64,000 nt of DNA, from assembly GCF_000002425.4 (NCBI RefSeq), contig NC_037253.1, positions 2,083,049 to 2,147,048 of the forward strand, in the 5' to 3' direction. This document shows positions 1 through 10,833 of this stretch, piece by piece. The translations under genes and the position numbers were made by a program. Position 1 is the stretch's first letter. Each line of letters begins with the position of its first letter. This DNA is from Physcomitrium patens. Its lineage: Eukaryota; Streptophyta; Bryopsida; Funariales; Funariaceae. The notes beneath the pieces were generated by a model. That model searched no databases. It saw only the letters and a program-made list of their open reading frames with translations, and was not told the origin of the DNA.

Positions 1-1084
1 GCAGCGGAGGTCAACAGCGAGCACCCACTGGGAAAAGCGATCGTCGCGTACTCCAGGAAGATCAGCGGCGAGCATTCGTCCCATGGTCAGCAGCAACACG
101 AGGTGCGTGATTTCGAGGCCATTCCAGGGCAGGGAGTGCGCGCCGTGGTGGACGGCAAGGCGACCCTGGTGGGGAACATGCGACTGATGAAGGAGCACGG
201 GATCCACATATCGGAAGAAGCGGAGGAGCACTTGCGCGATGTGGAGACTTTGGCCAGGACGGGAGTGATGGTTGCCATCGAGAGGGAGTTGGTGGGGGTG
301 GTGTCCATCGCGGATCCAGTGAAGCCGGAAGCAGCCAGAGTAATCAGCATCCTCAAGTCAATGGGCGTGCGCAGCATGATGGTCACGGGGGACAACTGGG
401 GCACAGCCGTGGCGATTGCGAGGGAGTTGGGAATCGAGAGGCCATGCGTGCACGCAGAGTCGTTGCCAGAAGACAAGGCCAGGATCGTGGAAGAAATGCA
501 GGTTCGTGGTTTGCCTGGTGCACGAGCATGCGTGGGGGCTGCGGGGGGAGTTTGACCTGGGGAGGGAACGCGAGCGCCGGGGTGGGATTGGATTGCGTAA
601 TGGGGGAAGCAGAGGCGAGTGATGAGGACGCTTGGTGAACAAGCATGCTGACGCTGAGGTTTGTGGGATGCAGGCGGCAGGGACGTCGGTGGCCATGGTG
701 GGGGACGGCATCAACGATTCGCCAGCGTTGGTCGCAGCGGACGTGGGGATGGCGATAGGAGCGGGGACGGACATCGCGATCGAGGCGGCGGACATCGTGC
801 TGATGAAGAGCAACCTGGAGGACGTGATCACAGGGATAGACTTGTCACGGAAGTCGTTCTTCAGGATCTGGCTGAACTACGTGTGGGCGTTGGGGTACAA
901 TGTGCTGGGCATCCCCATAGCTGCGGGGGCGCTGTTCCCAAGCACGGGGTTCCGGTTGCCTCCGTGGGTGGCGGGTGCAGCCATGGCGGCGTCATCGGTG
1001 TCGGTAGTATGTTCGTCGCTGTGGCTGAAACGCTACAAAAGGCCGAAGGTGGTGGAGGAGATAGACACGAGTGTACAGCGGTAG
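1..1084 (+). CDS. P1B-type copper-transporting ATPase (HMA5/RAN1-like), 3' part
   Basis: The reading frame is open from base 1, so the 5' part lies outside the window. Two exons are seen (1-501 and 674-1084), joined in phase 0. The product is the C-terminal half of a heavy-metal P-type ATPase that pumps Cu(I) out of the cytosol using ATP. Visible landmarks in order: the nucleotide-binding-domain motif SEHPLGKA (from about base 19), MVTGDN, then [10 protein letters not shown] just after the splice junction. The last two membrane helices follow, with [16 protein letters not shown] and a final helix containing MAASS. The YN and MxxSS residues are the Cu(I)-site signature of subgroup P1B-1. Stop TAG at 1082. 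Codon use is GC-rich at third positions, unlike everything downstream. HMA5 and RAN1/HMA7 cannot be separated from this fragment. Confidence 0.93.
502..673 (+). other. Phase-0 GT-AG intron in the copper-ATPase gene
   Basis: The exon ends ...GAAATGCAG and the intron begins GTTCGT at 502. It ends GATGCAG at 673, and the next exon resumes at GCGGCAGGGACG. Removing these 172 bases restores the family-typical run from the helix ending EEMQ into [15 protein letters not shown] without changing frame. Confidence 0.9.
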
Positions 1085-1802
1085 TAGGCGCGGAGCACGT
1101 TCCAGTGCCTTCTCACAGTTTTGCGAAGCAGATCAGTTTTGCACAGCGTCTTCGGGGAGCTGTATTTCAGGCGGCGCCCGCTCGTGCCTGGGCTCAGGGG
1201 CGGGTGTCGCCTCAAACACAGCGCTCTGGGTGACATGTAAATAGATATATTTTTTTTTCATTTTATAGTATTTGTGTTCACCTTTGATAATTTTAGGGTA
1301 GGATTTTTTATTCATTCATTAGTTTATTTTGTTGTGGGCATTTTTATTGATGATTTTATTTTGAATATTTTATGTATCTTAAAATTCTAGTAATTGATAC
1401 TCAAATCATTATATAATTCGAATTAAATGGGATTCATCTACAGATACTTGTAATTTAATACAATTTTTCTTGTTCAATTTCGATTCTTTTGACTATGTGC
1501 ATTTACATTGTTATCGCCTAATTTTATGTTTTCTAAAGTGAACAAATCTTACTACATAAGCTACTTTGAAAAGGAAAACAGTTTAAAAATGGTATTGCTT
1601 GAGTAAAAATCCAGATATACTTAAAATGTTTCTCTTTATATAACTATTTCAAGAGTCCATTCCATATCACATCAAATCAATTTGAAAACAAATATCATCA
1701 AGCTCCACACTCTAAATCCTTAACAACGAAATGGCTTTTTAGCAAATTGTCATTTTAAAAAACATATAAAGAAAACATGTTTAATTTGTTTGTCATACAA
1801 TT

Positions 1803-1843
1803 CACACACACACACATACATACATACATACATACATACATGT
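1803..1843. repeat. Compound microsatellite (CA)n-(CATA)n
   Basis: A CA run of about 13 bases passes into seven CATA units and ends before TGTTTGTATG. It lies in noncoding AT-rich sequence. Confidence 0.9.
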
Positions 1844-2101
1844 TTGTATGTATCTACATATATATATGAGAAGAGTACACATTTTCTGTTTCCCTATGGA
1901 CAAGGTTACAGTATTACCTGTTAAGATTCAAAGTGTGAACACACTTGGTACAACCACCTGGCATCTTCTAGCAATGCCATACCATTCTAGGCAAAAATGT
2001 TAGCAATTTCAGCAATTTTTTAACACAACCCGCAATACTCGTAATGAAGCTTTAAATGGTGTAGCAAATAAAGAGATCAGAAGTAGGATTTAGAGCTCTT
2101 C

Positions 2102-2245
2102 TCAAAGAGGGCAAAGTTGGACATCCACTTTGAAAACCCCGTCGGCGGTGAACACGATGCTGTCGCAAGCAGTCAAGGTTCGAAGTAGTGTACACGGAGT
2201 AAGCTCCGTGTAGATCATCGGAGTTGCGGACAACACGAGCTCCAT
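2102..2245 (-). other. Orphan 47-codon ORF in a GC-richer island
   Basis: On the minus strand an ATG at 2245 opens a 47-codon frame that ends TGA at 2102-2104. The C-terminus reads DSIVFTADGVFKVDVQLCPL. Codon use has the C/G-ending preference of the ATPase gene, not of the transposons, so this could be a terminal exon or gene fragment. A second minus-strand frame (2052-2339) is also open across the island, so frame choice is uncertain. A perfect 9-bp inverted repeat with a 4-nt loop (2191-2212, TACACGGAG/CTCCGTGTA) lies inside. I do not recognise a family. Confidence 0.25.
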
Positions 2246-2804
2246 GGACTACGAGAGGAGTACCATCGGAGGTGGGGGGAGGGGGGGGGTTCCATGATGG
2301 AAAAAGCGGGGGATTAGGAAACTCATGATACAACTCCAATTATTACTAACAACAAAATAACTTACTTTCTTTGAATTACATAAGATATCTTCAATGTCTT
2401 ATAATTCCTTCATCTAGACTTAGAATTTATCAAACAGTATATGAACAGTATAGCTTAGAAAGTGCTCTCTCTAATCCTAATCGCTGCCCTTCGTTGTTCT
2501 TTGTAAGCATATGTTTTGCTTCAATGAATGACAATAGGTACTAAAGATGAAAATCTTTTTTCTTTGCCTTCATTTAACCATACTTTGCTTTCATCCTTTC
2601 CAATAAGCCTCCTTATAGTTTAGACTTTCATCTTTAGACTCCAACCTTTTCTTAAGCTTTATACTAAATATATAAATCTTACATAATATAAATACTATAA
2701 TAAAAATAGATAAACCTCTAAATAAATTGTTTTCTATCTTTTTGACCTTGCACAATTCATATGCCACATGTTAAAGGGTCATACCAAAGTCTTATTGAAG
2801 AACT

Positions 2805-3889
2805 GTGCCAATAGCAAAGTCGGAAGCATCAATGTCAAGTATACATGAAAGATTGGGATCATATGGTTGTAATATTGAAGCAGTACAATCTAATGAATTT
2901 ATATTAATTTTTAACTTTTATGTTGATGATTTAATCATCTTAACCAATATCTTAAAGATAATAGATTTGTTGAAAATAAAGTTAAAAAAGAAGTATAAGA
3001 TGATTGATTTGAAAGAGCTTCACTATTGTTTAGGAATGGAATTTGTGAAAGATTATGCTAAAAAGATGATAATAATAATCCAAAGCAAGTACATTGAAGA
3101 TGTGTTGAAACGATTTAACATGAAGAAATGTAAGCCTACATATAAACCTTTGGAGGCCAATTTGATGTTGATGAAGCTCATAGATGAAGAATTTGCTAAA
3201 GTTGAAGGTCAAATGCTAGATATTCCATATTAGATAGCAGTAGACTCACTTATGTATGCAATGGTTGGCACAAGGGTGGATCTTGCATATGTAGTGAGTA
3301 TTATGAGCCAATACATATCAAAGGCTAGAGCAATCCCTTTGGCAACCATTAAAAAGATTATGAAATACTTAAAAGGTATTTTATATTTTAAATTATATCT
3401 TGAAAGTAATAACATTACTTTGCATAGTTATTGTAATGCGGATTGGATTAGAGTTGCAAATGATAGAAGGTCAATAACGAGGTATGTTTTCTTTCTTGGA
3501 ATGAAAGCAGTTTTGTGAAATTGTAAGAAACAAGCAACAATTGCAAAATCAATAATGGAGGTAGAATACATAGTAGTAAATTATGATACAATGGAGATAA
3601 TATGGCTTAGACAACTTTTGGAGGGCATTGGAGTAGTACAAATAGAAACAACAATAGAATGTGACAATCAAGGATGTTTTGCACTTACAAAGAATCCAAA
3701 GCATCATCAAAGACCAAGTACATTGTCATTTAACATTACTTCATAAGTGAGAAGATTGAAATGAGAGTGATTAATATAAAGTATTATGCAACAAAAGACA
3801 TACTTGTTGATTTGTTGACAAAGACATTAGTAAAGGATAGGCATTGCATGTTAATAAAAGAATTAGGATTGAAAGCCTTTGACCAATAG
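2805..3889 (+). pseudogene. Ty1/copia reverse transcriptase-RNase H remnant
   Basis: This is the C-terminal part of a copia polyprotein. The frame shows FYVDDLI (the YVDD catalytic box of RVT_2), LKELHYCLGMEF, then the RNase H stretch HSYCNADW and KKQATIA..EVEYI. It ends ATKDILVDLLTKTL...ELGLKAFDQ and a stop at 3887-3889. In-frame stops at 3231-3233 (TAG) and 3516-3518 (TGA, where the family has Trp) and a frameshift near 3710 break it. gag, protease, integrase and the N-terminal RT are absent and no LTR pair was found, so this is an old truncated copy. Confidence 0.88.
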
Positions 3890-6380
3890 AAAAGTAAGAG
3901 TATTAAAATAAGTAAATAAAAATAAAAATAGAATAAGTTATAATACAACACCCTTGCTGCAACAAATCTCATTGCAATCTATAGATCCAGTCGTGAAAAT
4001 TGCTCCTTTGAAGTTGAGTGATCCAAACTACCGCGGCGACCAACCCCCTTCACTTAGAAATTTGCTAAAAATTCAAATTATCTTCAAATCCAGCGAAACT
4101 TATGCCCTTCAAAGCTTAGCTTATAAATCTTGATGCTTCCGAAATTTCAAATGAATCCAGCAATCAAGCACTGATAAATGTCTTCCTAAACTCGATTAAT
4201 CCAAACTGCGAAGGTTGTCAACCCCCTCACACTCAAAATTTCACCAAAAATTTAATTCAACTCTGAATGGAGCGAGACTTCTTTGTCAAAAAGCTAACAA
4301 CAAAAGCTAAAACCACAAAAAAAATCACATTAGAACTAAAATAATTGAATGACTGATGGAGGGAAATCTGAGGCTCTTGAAATCCTTGGAGTAATTGAGA
4401 GGCCAAAGGAGCTATTCACCACAATGAAACGTGTTTTAAGACCCAATGGCTATCATTCGCAACTCGAAATCCATCCACATCCACCCATAAAATTCATAAT
4501 GAGATTTAAAATCTAAATGAAATTAAAATTAGGATTTTTGGCCAAATTTTAGCATGGCTTCATCCTTCACCAAAAGAGAAGAGAGAGAGGGCTTGGAAAA
4601 CCAAGCCTCTCTTATACAATTGAGTGGAGGCTTGTAGAAGGGTGGCTACATCTCCACCCTTGATTTTTCAGATTCCTAATCTAGATCTATGGCCTTCATT
4701 CATCCAAGACCAAATCTCGTTACCAAGGCTGATAGCCCTTGTAAGTAGTTAAGAAGGCATTTTTTTTGCAAATCTAACTTCACTATTGTGTTCAAAACAC
4801 CTTTTTAAGCTAAGATCGACTACTCTTATGCCCCAATCCATGCTCAATTATAATTTCCATGGAAGTTTTTACTTATAAGGATCTTGGCAATTTTTTTGTG
4901 AAATTCTTCAAAATGAGAATTTCATTGCTTCTCTTGTATTTAGAAGGAGAGGTTGCTGATCTTGTTTTCTTCACTCCACGAAGTAAATCCGGTGCCACCA
5001 TTGCATTAAAGAGACTCCCATTAAGTAGAAGAACCACCATGCCGCTTAAATTTGCCGAATTTGGAGGAAAAATCCAAAATTACCATTGCTAACTTTCCTA
5101 AATCTTTTAGAGAATTATAATTCCAACCCCTAAATCATGTGAATTATTATAGACGAACTCATTGGCTTTTAGTCAACCCTTATAGTAATGACCAACAACC
5201 TTTAAATTATTAAACTAACTAAGTTGCTATTCTAATTTTCTAACTCTTGTCACTTTAGTCCTAATTAATCTAATTCAAAAAATTAGGCTATGATTTATAT
5301 CATGAGGGATTGTAATCCTAAAAATTCTATAAAATTGAATTCTACTTATATAAATCCTAATCTAACATGTTTAATTATTATAAAATAGGAAAATAACAAA
5401 AATTTAAATTTTAGAGTATAATTGAGAGCTAACATGTGGTGCACCATCTGTGGGCTATTTGCCATGCAAATAGAATGGACCCTTGAGTCTCTTACAAGTG
5501 AAGGTAGTGTCTTTTTCAAGGGCACATGGTCAATTGAAATTCGAAGAATAAGATTCTTAAAAATAATAAAATCATAATATAAAATCCGATATCAAATCCT
5601 CTCAACTCTAATATCCATTTATTAATATTATAAATTAAAATATTGGAACTCATCCTTCTTCCTCAAATAATGTCAATTTGGAGTACTATAGAAAAATAAT
5701 TAGAAGTTAAAAAGTTGAAAATAAAAATAACCATATCCTCCCTTCTTAGAGCAAATTCTAACCTATAAATAATAAATTAATTCAATTGGCCTCCCTCCTC
5801 CATCAAAGTGGATTTGGATTAAAAAAAAAGAAGTGAAAACGGAAGAAGAATAATAAAATAAGAAGTTGTTAATTACTACATGAGAAGCAATGTCTTTTTC
5901 TTAGCAATTTGGACCTAATCTATGTAAATCATCTAATACAAGTAAAGAAAGTGAAATAAGATTGAATAATAAGAGCAAAAGATGAAAATTACTCACTCAA
6001 TGCCGTCTACACTATATCTTGGGCCTAACACATGGAAGAATATTCATATTATATTTTAATTTTATGTATTTTTAATAAATGTGTGAATGCCCTATAAATC
6101 ATACTATCTCGCTTAACTTCATAATATTAACATCCTCTCTTGGAACTATAAAGAAATAAAAAAAGAATAAGAGAAGAAGAAAAATTTGAGATATAATAAG
6201 AATATTATAAAAAGAGGCACTTAGCTAGTATTTCACCTTTGTGGTTGCTAATAAATCCCCAATCAACCGTCTTTGAGGGTTGATTAATATTGATCTTTTA
6301 TAGCTTCTATTTTGCTCTCCAACATACTATTTGATATTAAAAAAATATAATCTATAAAAGAATTTTGTTCCTATCGTCAC
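3890..6380. other. AT-rich region without recognisable genes; probably E1 3' UTR/LTR in part
   Basis: No coding family is recognisable. About 4010-4080 and 4195-4265 are diverged copies of one sequence. Two short hairpins lie at 4584-4612 (AGAGAGG..CTTGG arms, AAAA loop) and about 4637-4660 (AAGGGTGG/CCACCCTT). The part next to 6380 follows the end of the minus-strand E1 pol, so E1's 3' untranslated region and 3' LTR should lie here. Pyrimidine tracts at 5746-5757 and 5790-5803 are candidate minus-strand polypurine tracts, but no LTR boundary could be proven. A 77-codon ORF at 4859-5092 has no recognisable content. Confidence 0.4.
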
Positions 6381-9080
6381 ACTTTGTATTCTTTAGACCG
6401 TTCTCCTATTGTTTGTGTAGGAAATAATGAGCCATCTAAGGTCTTCAATTGTATAGAGTTGTTGGTGGAGACATCCACCACAATATAAGGGCCAATCCAT
6501 ACAACATCATATTTTCTTGAGAATTCCATTTTTTGTGCATCTTGAAGTATGACTCACATACCAGGCTCCAATGCCCTCTTTTTAATCTTTTTATCAAAAG
6601 TTACCTTTCTTTGGCATTGAATGGCCTCAATATTTTGGATTTCCATTTTTCTAAACTCATGCAAAGCTTCTAATTATTCCATGTTATCTTTCAGTGATCT
6701 CAACCAGTCCAACCTTTCCTAGTTTGCAATCCGTAATGAAGGTATTTCAAGCTCAATGGGTAAAATGGCTTCTATTCCATACATCAATGCAAATGGTGTA
6801 GTACTTGTAGTTACCTTATATGTGAATCTATATGCTCAAAGAGCTGCTGTGAGCTTCACATCCCAATCCTTCTTGTTGTTTACTACAGTTTTGTGTAAAA
6901 TCATTACTAACGTTTGATTCATTCATTTTGCTCTTCCACTGGTTTGAGGGTGATAAGGTGTAGTTTTTCGATGTTGGATGGTAAAGATAGATGTGATTTC
7001 TTTGACATTCTCATTGAGGAAATGAGTTCCTCTATCACTTATTAAGATTTTTGGGCTTTCAAATCTTGCAATGATATTTTCATATAAAAAAATTATAGTT
7101 TGTTTACTATCTAAACACTTCACTCCCTTGGCTTTAGCCCATTTGGTCAAGTATTCTATGGCCACTATAATAAATTGGTTTCTCTTTGAAGAAGTGGATA
7201 CTATAGGTCCAACATAGTCAATTCTTCATTGTTCTAAAGGTGCTAATGGCAGTAGTGGATGCAAAGGCAATTGCATGTGTAGATCATTACGTGTATATCC
7301 ATGGCATGTATCACAACATCGAGCGTGGGCCTCTGCATCTGTAAAGAGAGTGGGCTAGAAATACCCTACTCTTAAGATTTTTTGTGAGGTGAGTCTTCCT
7401 GAAAAATGACCACCACAAGCACTATCATGGCAAGCTTCTAGGATAAAAGGGGCTTCTTCATATATCATGCATCTTCTTAGAATTCCATCAATGCCCCTCC
7501 TGTAGAGCTTTCCACCTAATAAGATGAAATGTGTACTGTTCACCCTAATCTTTCGCCTCTCTTCTTTGTCTAATCTTTTAGGATAAGTTTGAGATGATAA
7601 AAATTTTGTCAAGTGATTGTATCATGTAGGAATGGCCTTTATCATGAATAATTTACTATCTGAAAACTCATCATCTACATCCTTCATTCTCAATTTATTA
7701 GAAATTCTTGACAAATGATCTACTTGGAGATGCATCTTTCCTGGCTTGTAATGAACTGTATAATCTAACTCTGCCAGCAGTAGTACCCATCATGCAAGTC
7801 TTGCATTTAAGTCTGGCTTATTGACTAAATATTTGATAGCTATGTGGTCTACAAAAAAGACTACACGATTCATTAACAAGTAATGTCAAAATTTCTTTGT
7901 CGAAAATACCATTGTCAAACATTCTCGTTCTGTAGTAGTGTAATTTCTCTCTGCTGTTGATAATTACCTACTGGCAAATGCTATAGGATAGTATACCTTG
8001 CTTCCATTAGTTGGTTGATATAACGCGCTTCCTAATGCTACTACTCAAGCATCATAGTATATATGAAATGGTTTGGACCAATCTGGAGGTCTCAGAACTG
8101 AAAAACTAGTGAGTTTATCCTTCAACTCATCAAATCCTCTTTGACACTCCTCTCTCTATTAGAATTTAGTCCCCTTCTTCATTAGGTTAGTGATGGAGGC
8201 TATTGAAGTTGCATAGTCCTTTATGGTATCTCTATAACAACCTATATGACCTTAAACCTTCCGTACTCCATTCACATCTTTTGGTGGATGTAATTCTACT
8301 ATCACTTTAACCTTCTCAGTGTTTGGTTCTTTCCTTGCTTGAGATACAATATAACCAAGCAATGCATCTTGACGTACTACCAAATAAAATTTTTCAGGAT
8401 TAATGGCTATACCAATTTGATGACATCGAGTTAATGCCTCTTTTACCCAACTTAAGTGGTCTATAGCCTTAAATTGAATACTAAAGTCATCAATAAAAAC
8501 CATCATTGACTTGTATAAGAGGTCCGAGAATGCATATGTCATTGCTCGTTGAAATGCAGATGGTGCATTGCAAAGACTAAAAGGCACGACTACATAAATG
8601 AATGTTCCTCATAGTGTGATAAAGGCTATTTTATGCTAGTCTTTTGGTGCTATTGAAATTTGATTATAGCTTGAGTAACCATCCATAAAAGTATAGAGCT
8701 CGTGTCTAGCCACTTCATCTAGAATGGTATTCATGAATGGAAGAGGGAAGTGATCTTTACAAGTATACTTGTTCAAGGCTCTATAATCAATGCATATATG
8801 GAATTTTTCATTTTTCTTCTTTATCAATACCATTGGAGACATCCAACCTGTGATTTCTACTGGTTTAATGAATCCAACTTGAAAAGTCGCTCCAATTCTA
8901 CTTTTACTATATGTTACAATTTTGGATTCATCATGCGTTCTTTTTGTCTAATGGAAATAGTACTAGGAAGTAAAGGAATGTGATGTTCCACAATGTATGC
9001 TAGAATCCCTCTTAGATCTAAATAAGACCATGTAAAGACATTCCTAAATTCCATAATTAAATCTTTGTACTAAGACACCT
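6380..9080 (-). pseudogene. E1 pol 3' half: RT, RNase H and integrase of an Athila/Tat-like Ty3 element
   Basis: Reading the minus strand from 9080: an N-terminal RT spacer typed EHHIPLL, then IDYRALNKYTCKDHFPLPF and MDGYSSYNQI (8840-8636), PFSLCNAPSAFQRAM and the catalytic FIDD (8587-8252). RNase H remnants run to about 7700. The integrase zinc-binding part with ACGGHFSG (7612-7355) is followed by a core with SDRGTHF and PYHPQTSGRAK (7165-6923). Many stops and frameshifts interrupt it. Motifs match the non-chromodomain Athila/Tat branch. The gag-protease half lies at about 43861-47227 on the plus strand. The two halves meet at a 5-bp target duplication of E2 (AGGTG beside 9080, AGGTA at 47223-47227). 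Confidence 0.85.
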
Positions 9081-9748
9081 TGTGATTGCTTATTTTACTT
9101 ATTCCAAAAAAAAACTCCAAGAATAAACCTGTATAGGGGGATTCGAATACAAAAAATGACTAGTTGCTTAAGCGTTCACATTAGGGTCACACAATCAATT
9201 ACCTCCTGAATGTATCGTCTCTATTTTCAATATCTGAATACACAAGGAAACTATAATCTCCTCCTTCACCTTATCGGTCTCTTCCTTACAACAATGCAGT
9301 CATATCAATAACTGCTATTTCCACCAATATATTCACCTTCATAATCTTCAACTGTAATATTGCACCTTCACAGCTTTGAGCACACAATTACCTTCATTCC
9401 AATCACTGGAATTCTTCACACAGAACTGCCATTCACATTACAGTGTTTCACATAAATACAGACTCATTCTCTCTACTGAACTACAATCAGATTTCAGCAT
9501 TCAATCTTTCTTCTTCTCAAATAATACCAATCACATTTCCATTCCATAATTCACTTCACAATATTCAAAAACTCTCAATCTTCTTATTCAAAGAAAATAA
9601 CAAACAAAAGAAAAGAGGTAGCACGAAGCTTCCCCCGACTCACACTATCACAATGATGGCCCTCGGCTCATGACTATCACAGTCTGGCACCTTAATTAAC
9701 CTCTACAACTCCTATATACTTTTCCTTGATTCTCAAGATTTTAATCGT
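9081..9748 (-). repeat. E2 3' LTR, distal part (left arm)
   Basis: Matches, in reverse complement, the E2 5' LTR at 47340-47928 and 49216-49309. It ends in CA (TG on plus at 9081-9082) against E1 sequence. It is separated from the rest of this LTR (25243-25369) by the insertion of element A, with 4-bp target duplication TCGT/CCGT. The ORF that appears at 9443-9673 recurs antisense in the other copy only because the LTR is repeated, and is not a gene. Confidence 0.85.
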
Positions 9749-10762
9749 TGTTGTGTTGTAACACGAGTATACCGTGAAAATATAAAGAAAGAGGACTTTT
9801 ATTAATGTTTAGTTACCTCGAATATTGGGAGCAATGACCAATTCCGGTGCAAATACTGAGAGGCCAGGGTCAGTCACCCCGTTACAGTCAGTTGGGGCAT
9901 ACTGAAATGCTCCGTTCGATTCCAATAACAAGAGTGAGCTGAAAGAGAAAGGACCAATTCAATGACAGGTGAACTTGGTTCGAAGAGCCAATTGGATCCA
10001 ATTTCAAGACATCCAATCCAAATCTTACTACGGGCCTCTTAGCCAATATGAGACCTAAATTGGTCAGAGAAAGCGTTGACGGCGGGAGCCAATTCCGGAT
10101 CCAAGACGAAAGATTGAAGAAATTTAAAGGCTAGGGTTTGAAAAAGGAGAGAATTAGGATTAAAAGAGAGGATAGATTAAGAAATGAAGGGAGAGAGAAT
10201 AAGATTTTTTTAGAAGGATCGGAGAGCTAGCTTCATGCTTTGGGAGGGGAAAAAAGATAGAAAATTGAGGTTTTTTTCTTCGTAGGGTTTTGGGAAGTCT
10301 AAGGCAATCGTTGCTAAAGTCGGTATTGTATTGGTGAATCGGGATTTTTAATGAAGTGGGTGTGATTACTCTTGAATGTTTTGTAAAATCGAAGTTACGT
10401 CTATGATTGAAGAATTAAAAAGGTGTCTATAGGATTGAGTGTGCGGAGTGAATGAAATTTATTGGATTAATCTAATGAGACAGTCAGTGGATACAAGATC
10501 GTGAGTATAAAGCGGTATCAAAGATTAGCAGTTTGGGTTGTTCGGGGTTCTCTGTAATGTCTAGAGACCTACCGGCTAGGGCAAAAAGGACTTTGGCGAG
10601 CAGTCGAAGGACATTCGTATAGATTTACGATATATTCTTGTAATTGTTTATATTTCAACAGTAAAAAACTGATAGACTGCTTGAATATTAGCAAATCTCC
10701 ATACTACCTTCTACAACCAGACGCCCGGTGCGTTCTCGAGCAGGAAAGCATGTAATACGACA
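9749..10762 (+). repeat. Element A 5' LTR
   Basis: Begins TGTTGTGTTGTAACACG (a C-to-T change from the family TGTCGTG) and ends GTAATACGACA. It is about 120 bp shorter than its 3' partner because of a deletion near 10070. Confidence 0.88.
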
Positions 10763-10766
10763 TAAG

Positions 10767-10784
10767 TGGTGAACCCGACGTGAA
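10767..10784 (+). other. Element A primer-binding site
   Basis: TGGTGAACCCGACGTGAA begins 4 nt after the LTR end. The leading TGG matches the CCA end of a tRNA primer. The tRNA species was not assigned. Confidence 0.6.
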
Positions 10785-10833
10785 AGCTTGAGGTGGAAGG
10801 TATTGGATTTCGTTTGATTTTATTTTTATTTTT

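Larger units (their letters stand above)
1085..2760. other. AT-rich 3' flank of the ATPase gene
   Basis: Base composition drops sharply after about 1235. The first 150 bases are still GC-rich and are probably 3' UTR; no clear polyadenylation signal can be assigned. Beyond that there is AT-rich sequence, a CA/CATA microsatellite (1803-1843) and a short GC-richer island (about 2090-2300) listed separately. No other gene is visible. Confidence 0.6.

Noticed and set aside
2052..2339. 95-codon minus-strand ORF with a poly-Pro stretch
   Set aside because: The Pro run comes from a G homopolymer and the frame has no recognisable content; the 47-codon frame in the same island has more host-like codon use, and even that is uncertain.
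4584..4612. Hairpin as a transcription terminator or miRNA precursor
   Set aside because: The stem is only about 12 bp with a bulge, too short for a plant miRNA precursor, and there is no adjoining gene.
4859..5092. 77-codon ORF after the copia remnant
   Set aside because: No motif, AT-rich codons, and no sign of a promoter or splice structure.
6380..9080. Endogenous pararetrovirus
   Set aside because: It has an integrase, is non-chromodomain Athila/Tat-like and is connected to an LTR-element gag; there is no movement or coat protein.
9443..9673. Conserved 76-77 codon ORF also found at 47426-47659
   Set aside because: Both lie in copies of the E2 LTR on the antisense side; the similarity is LTR homology, not protein conservation.
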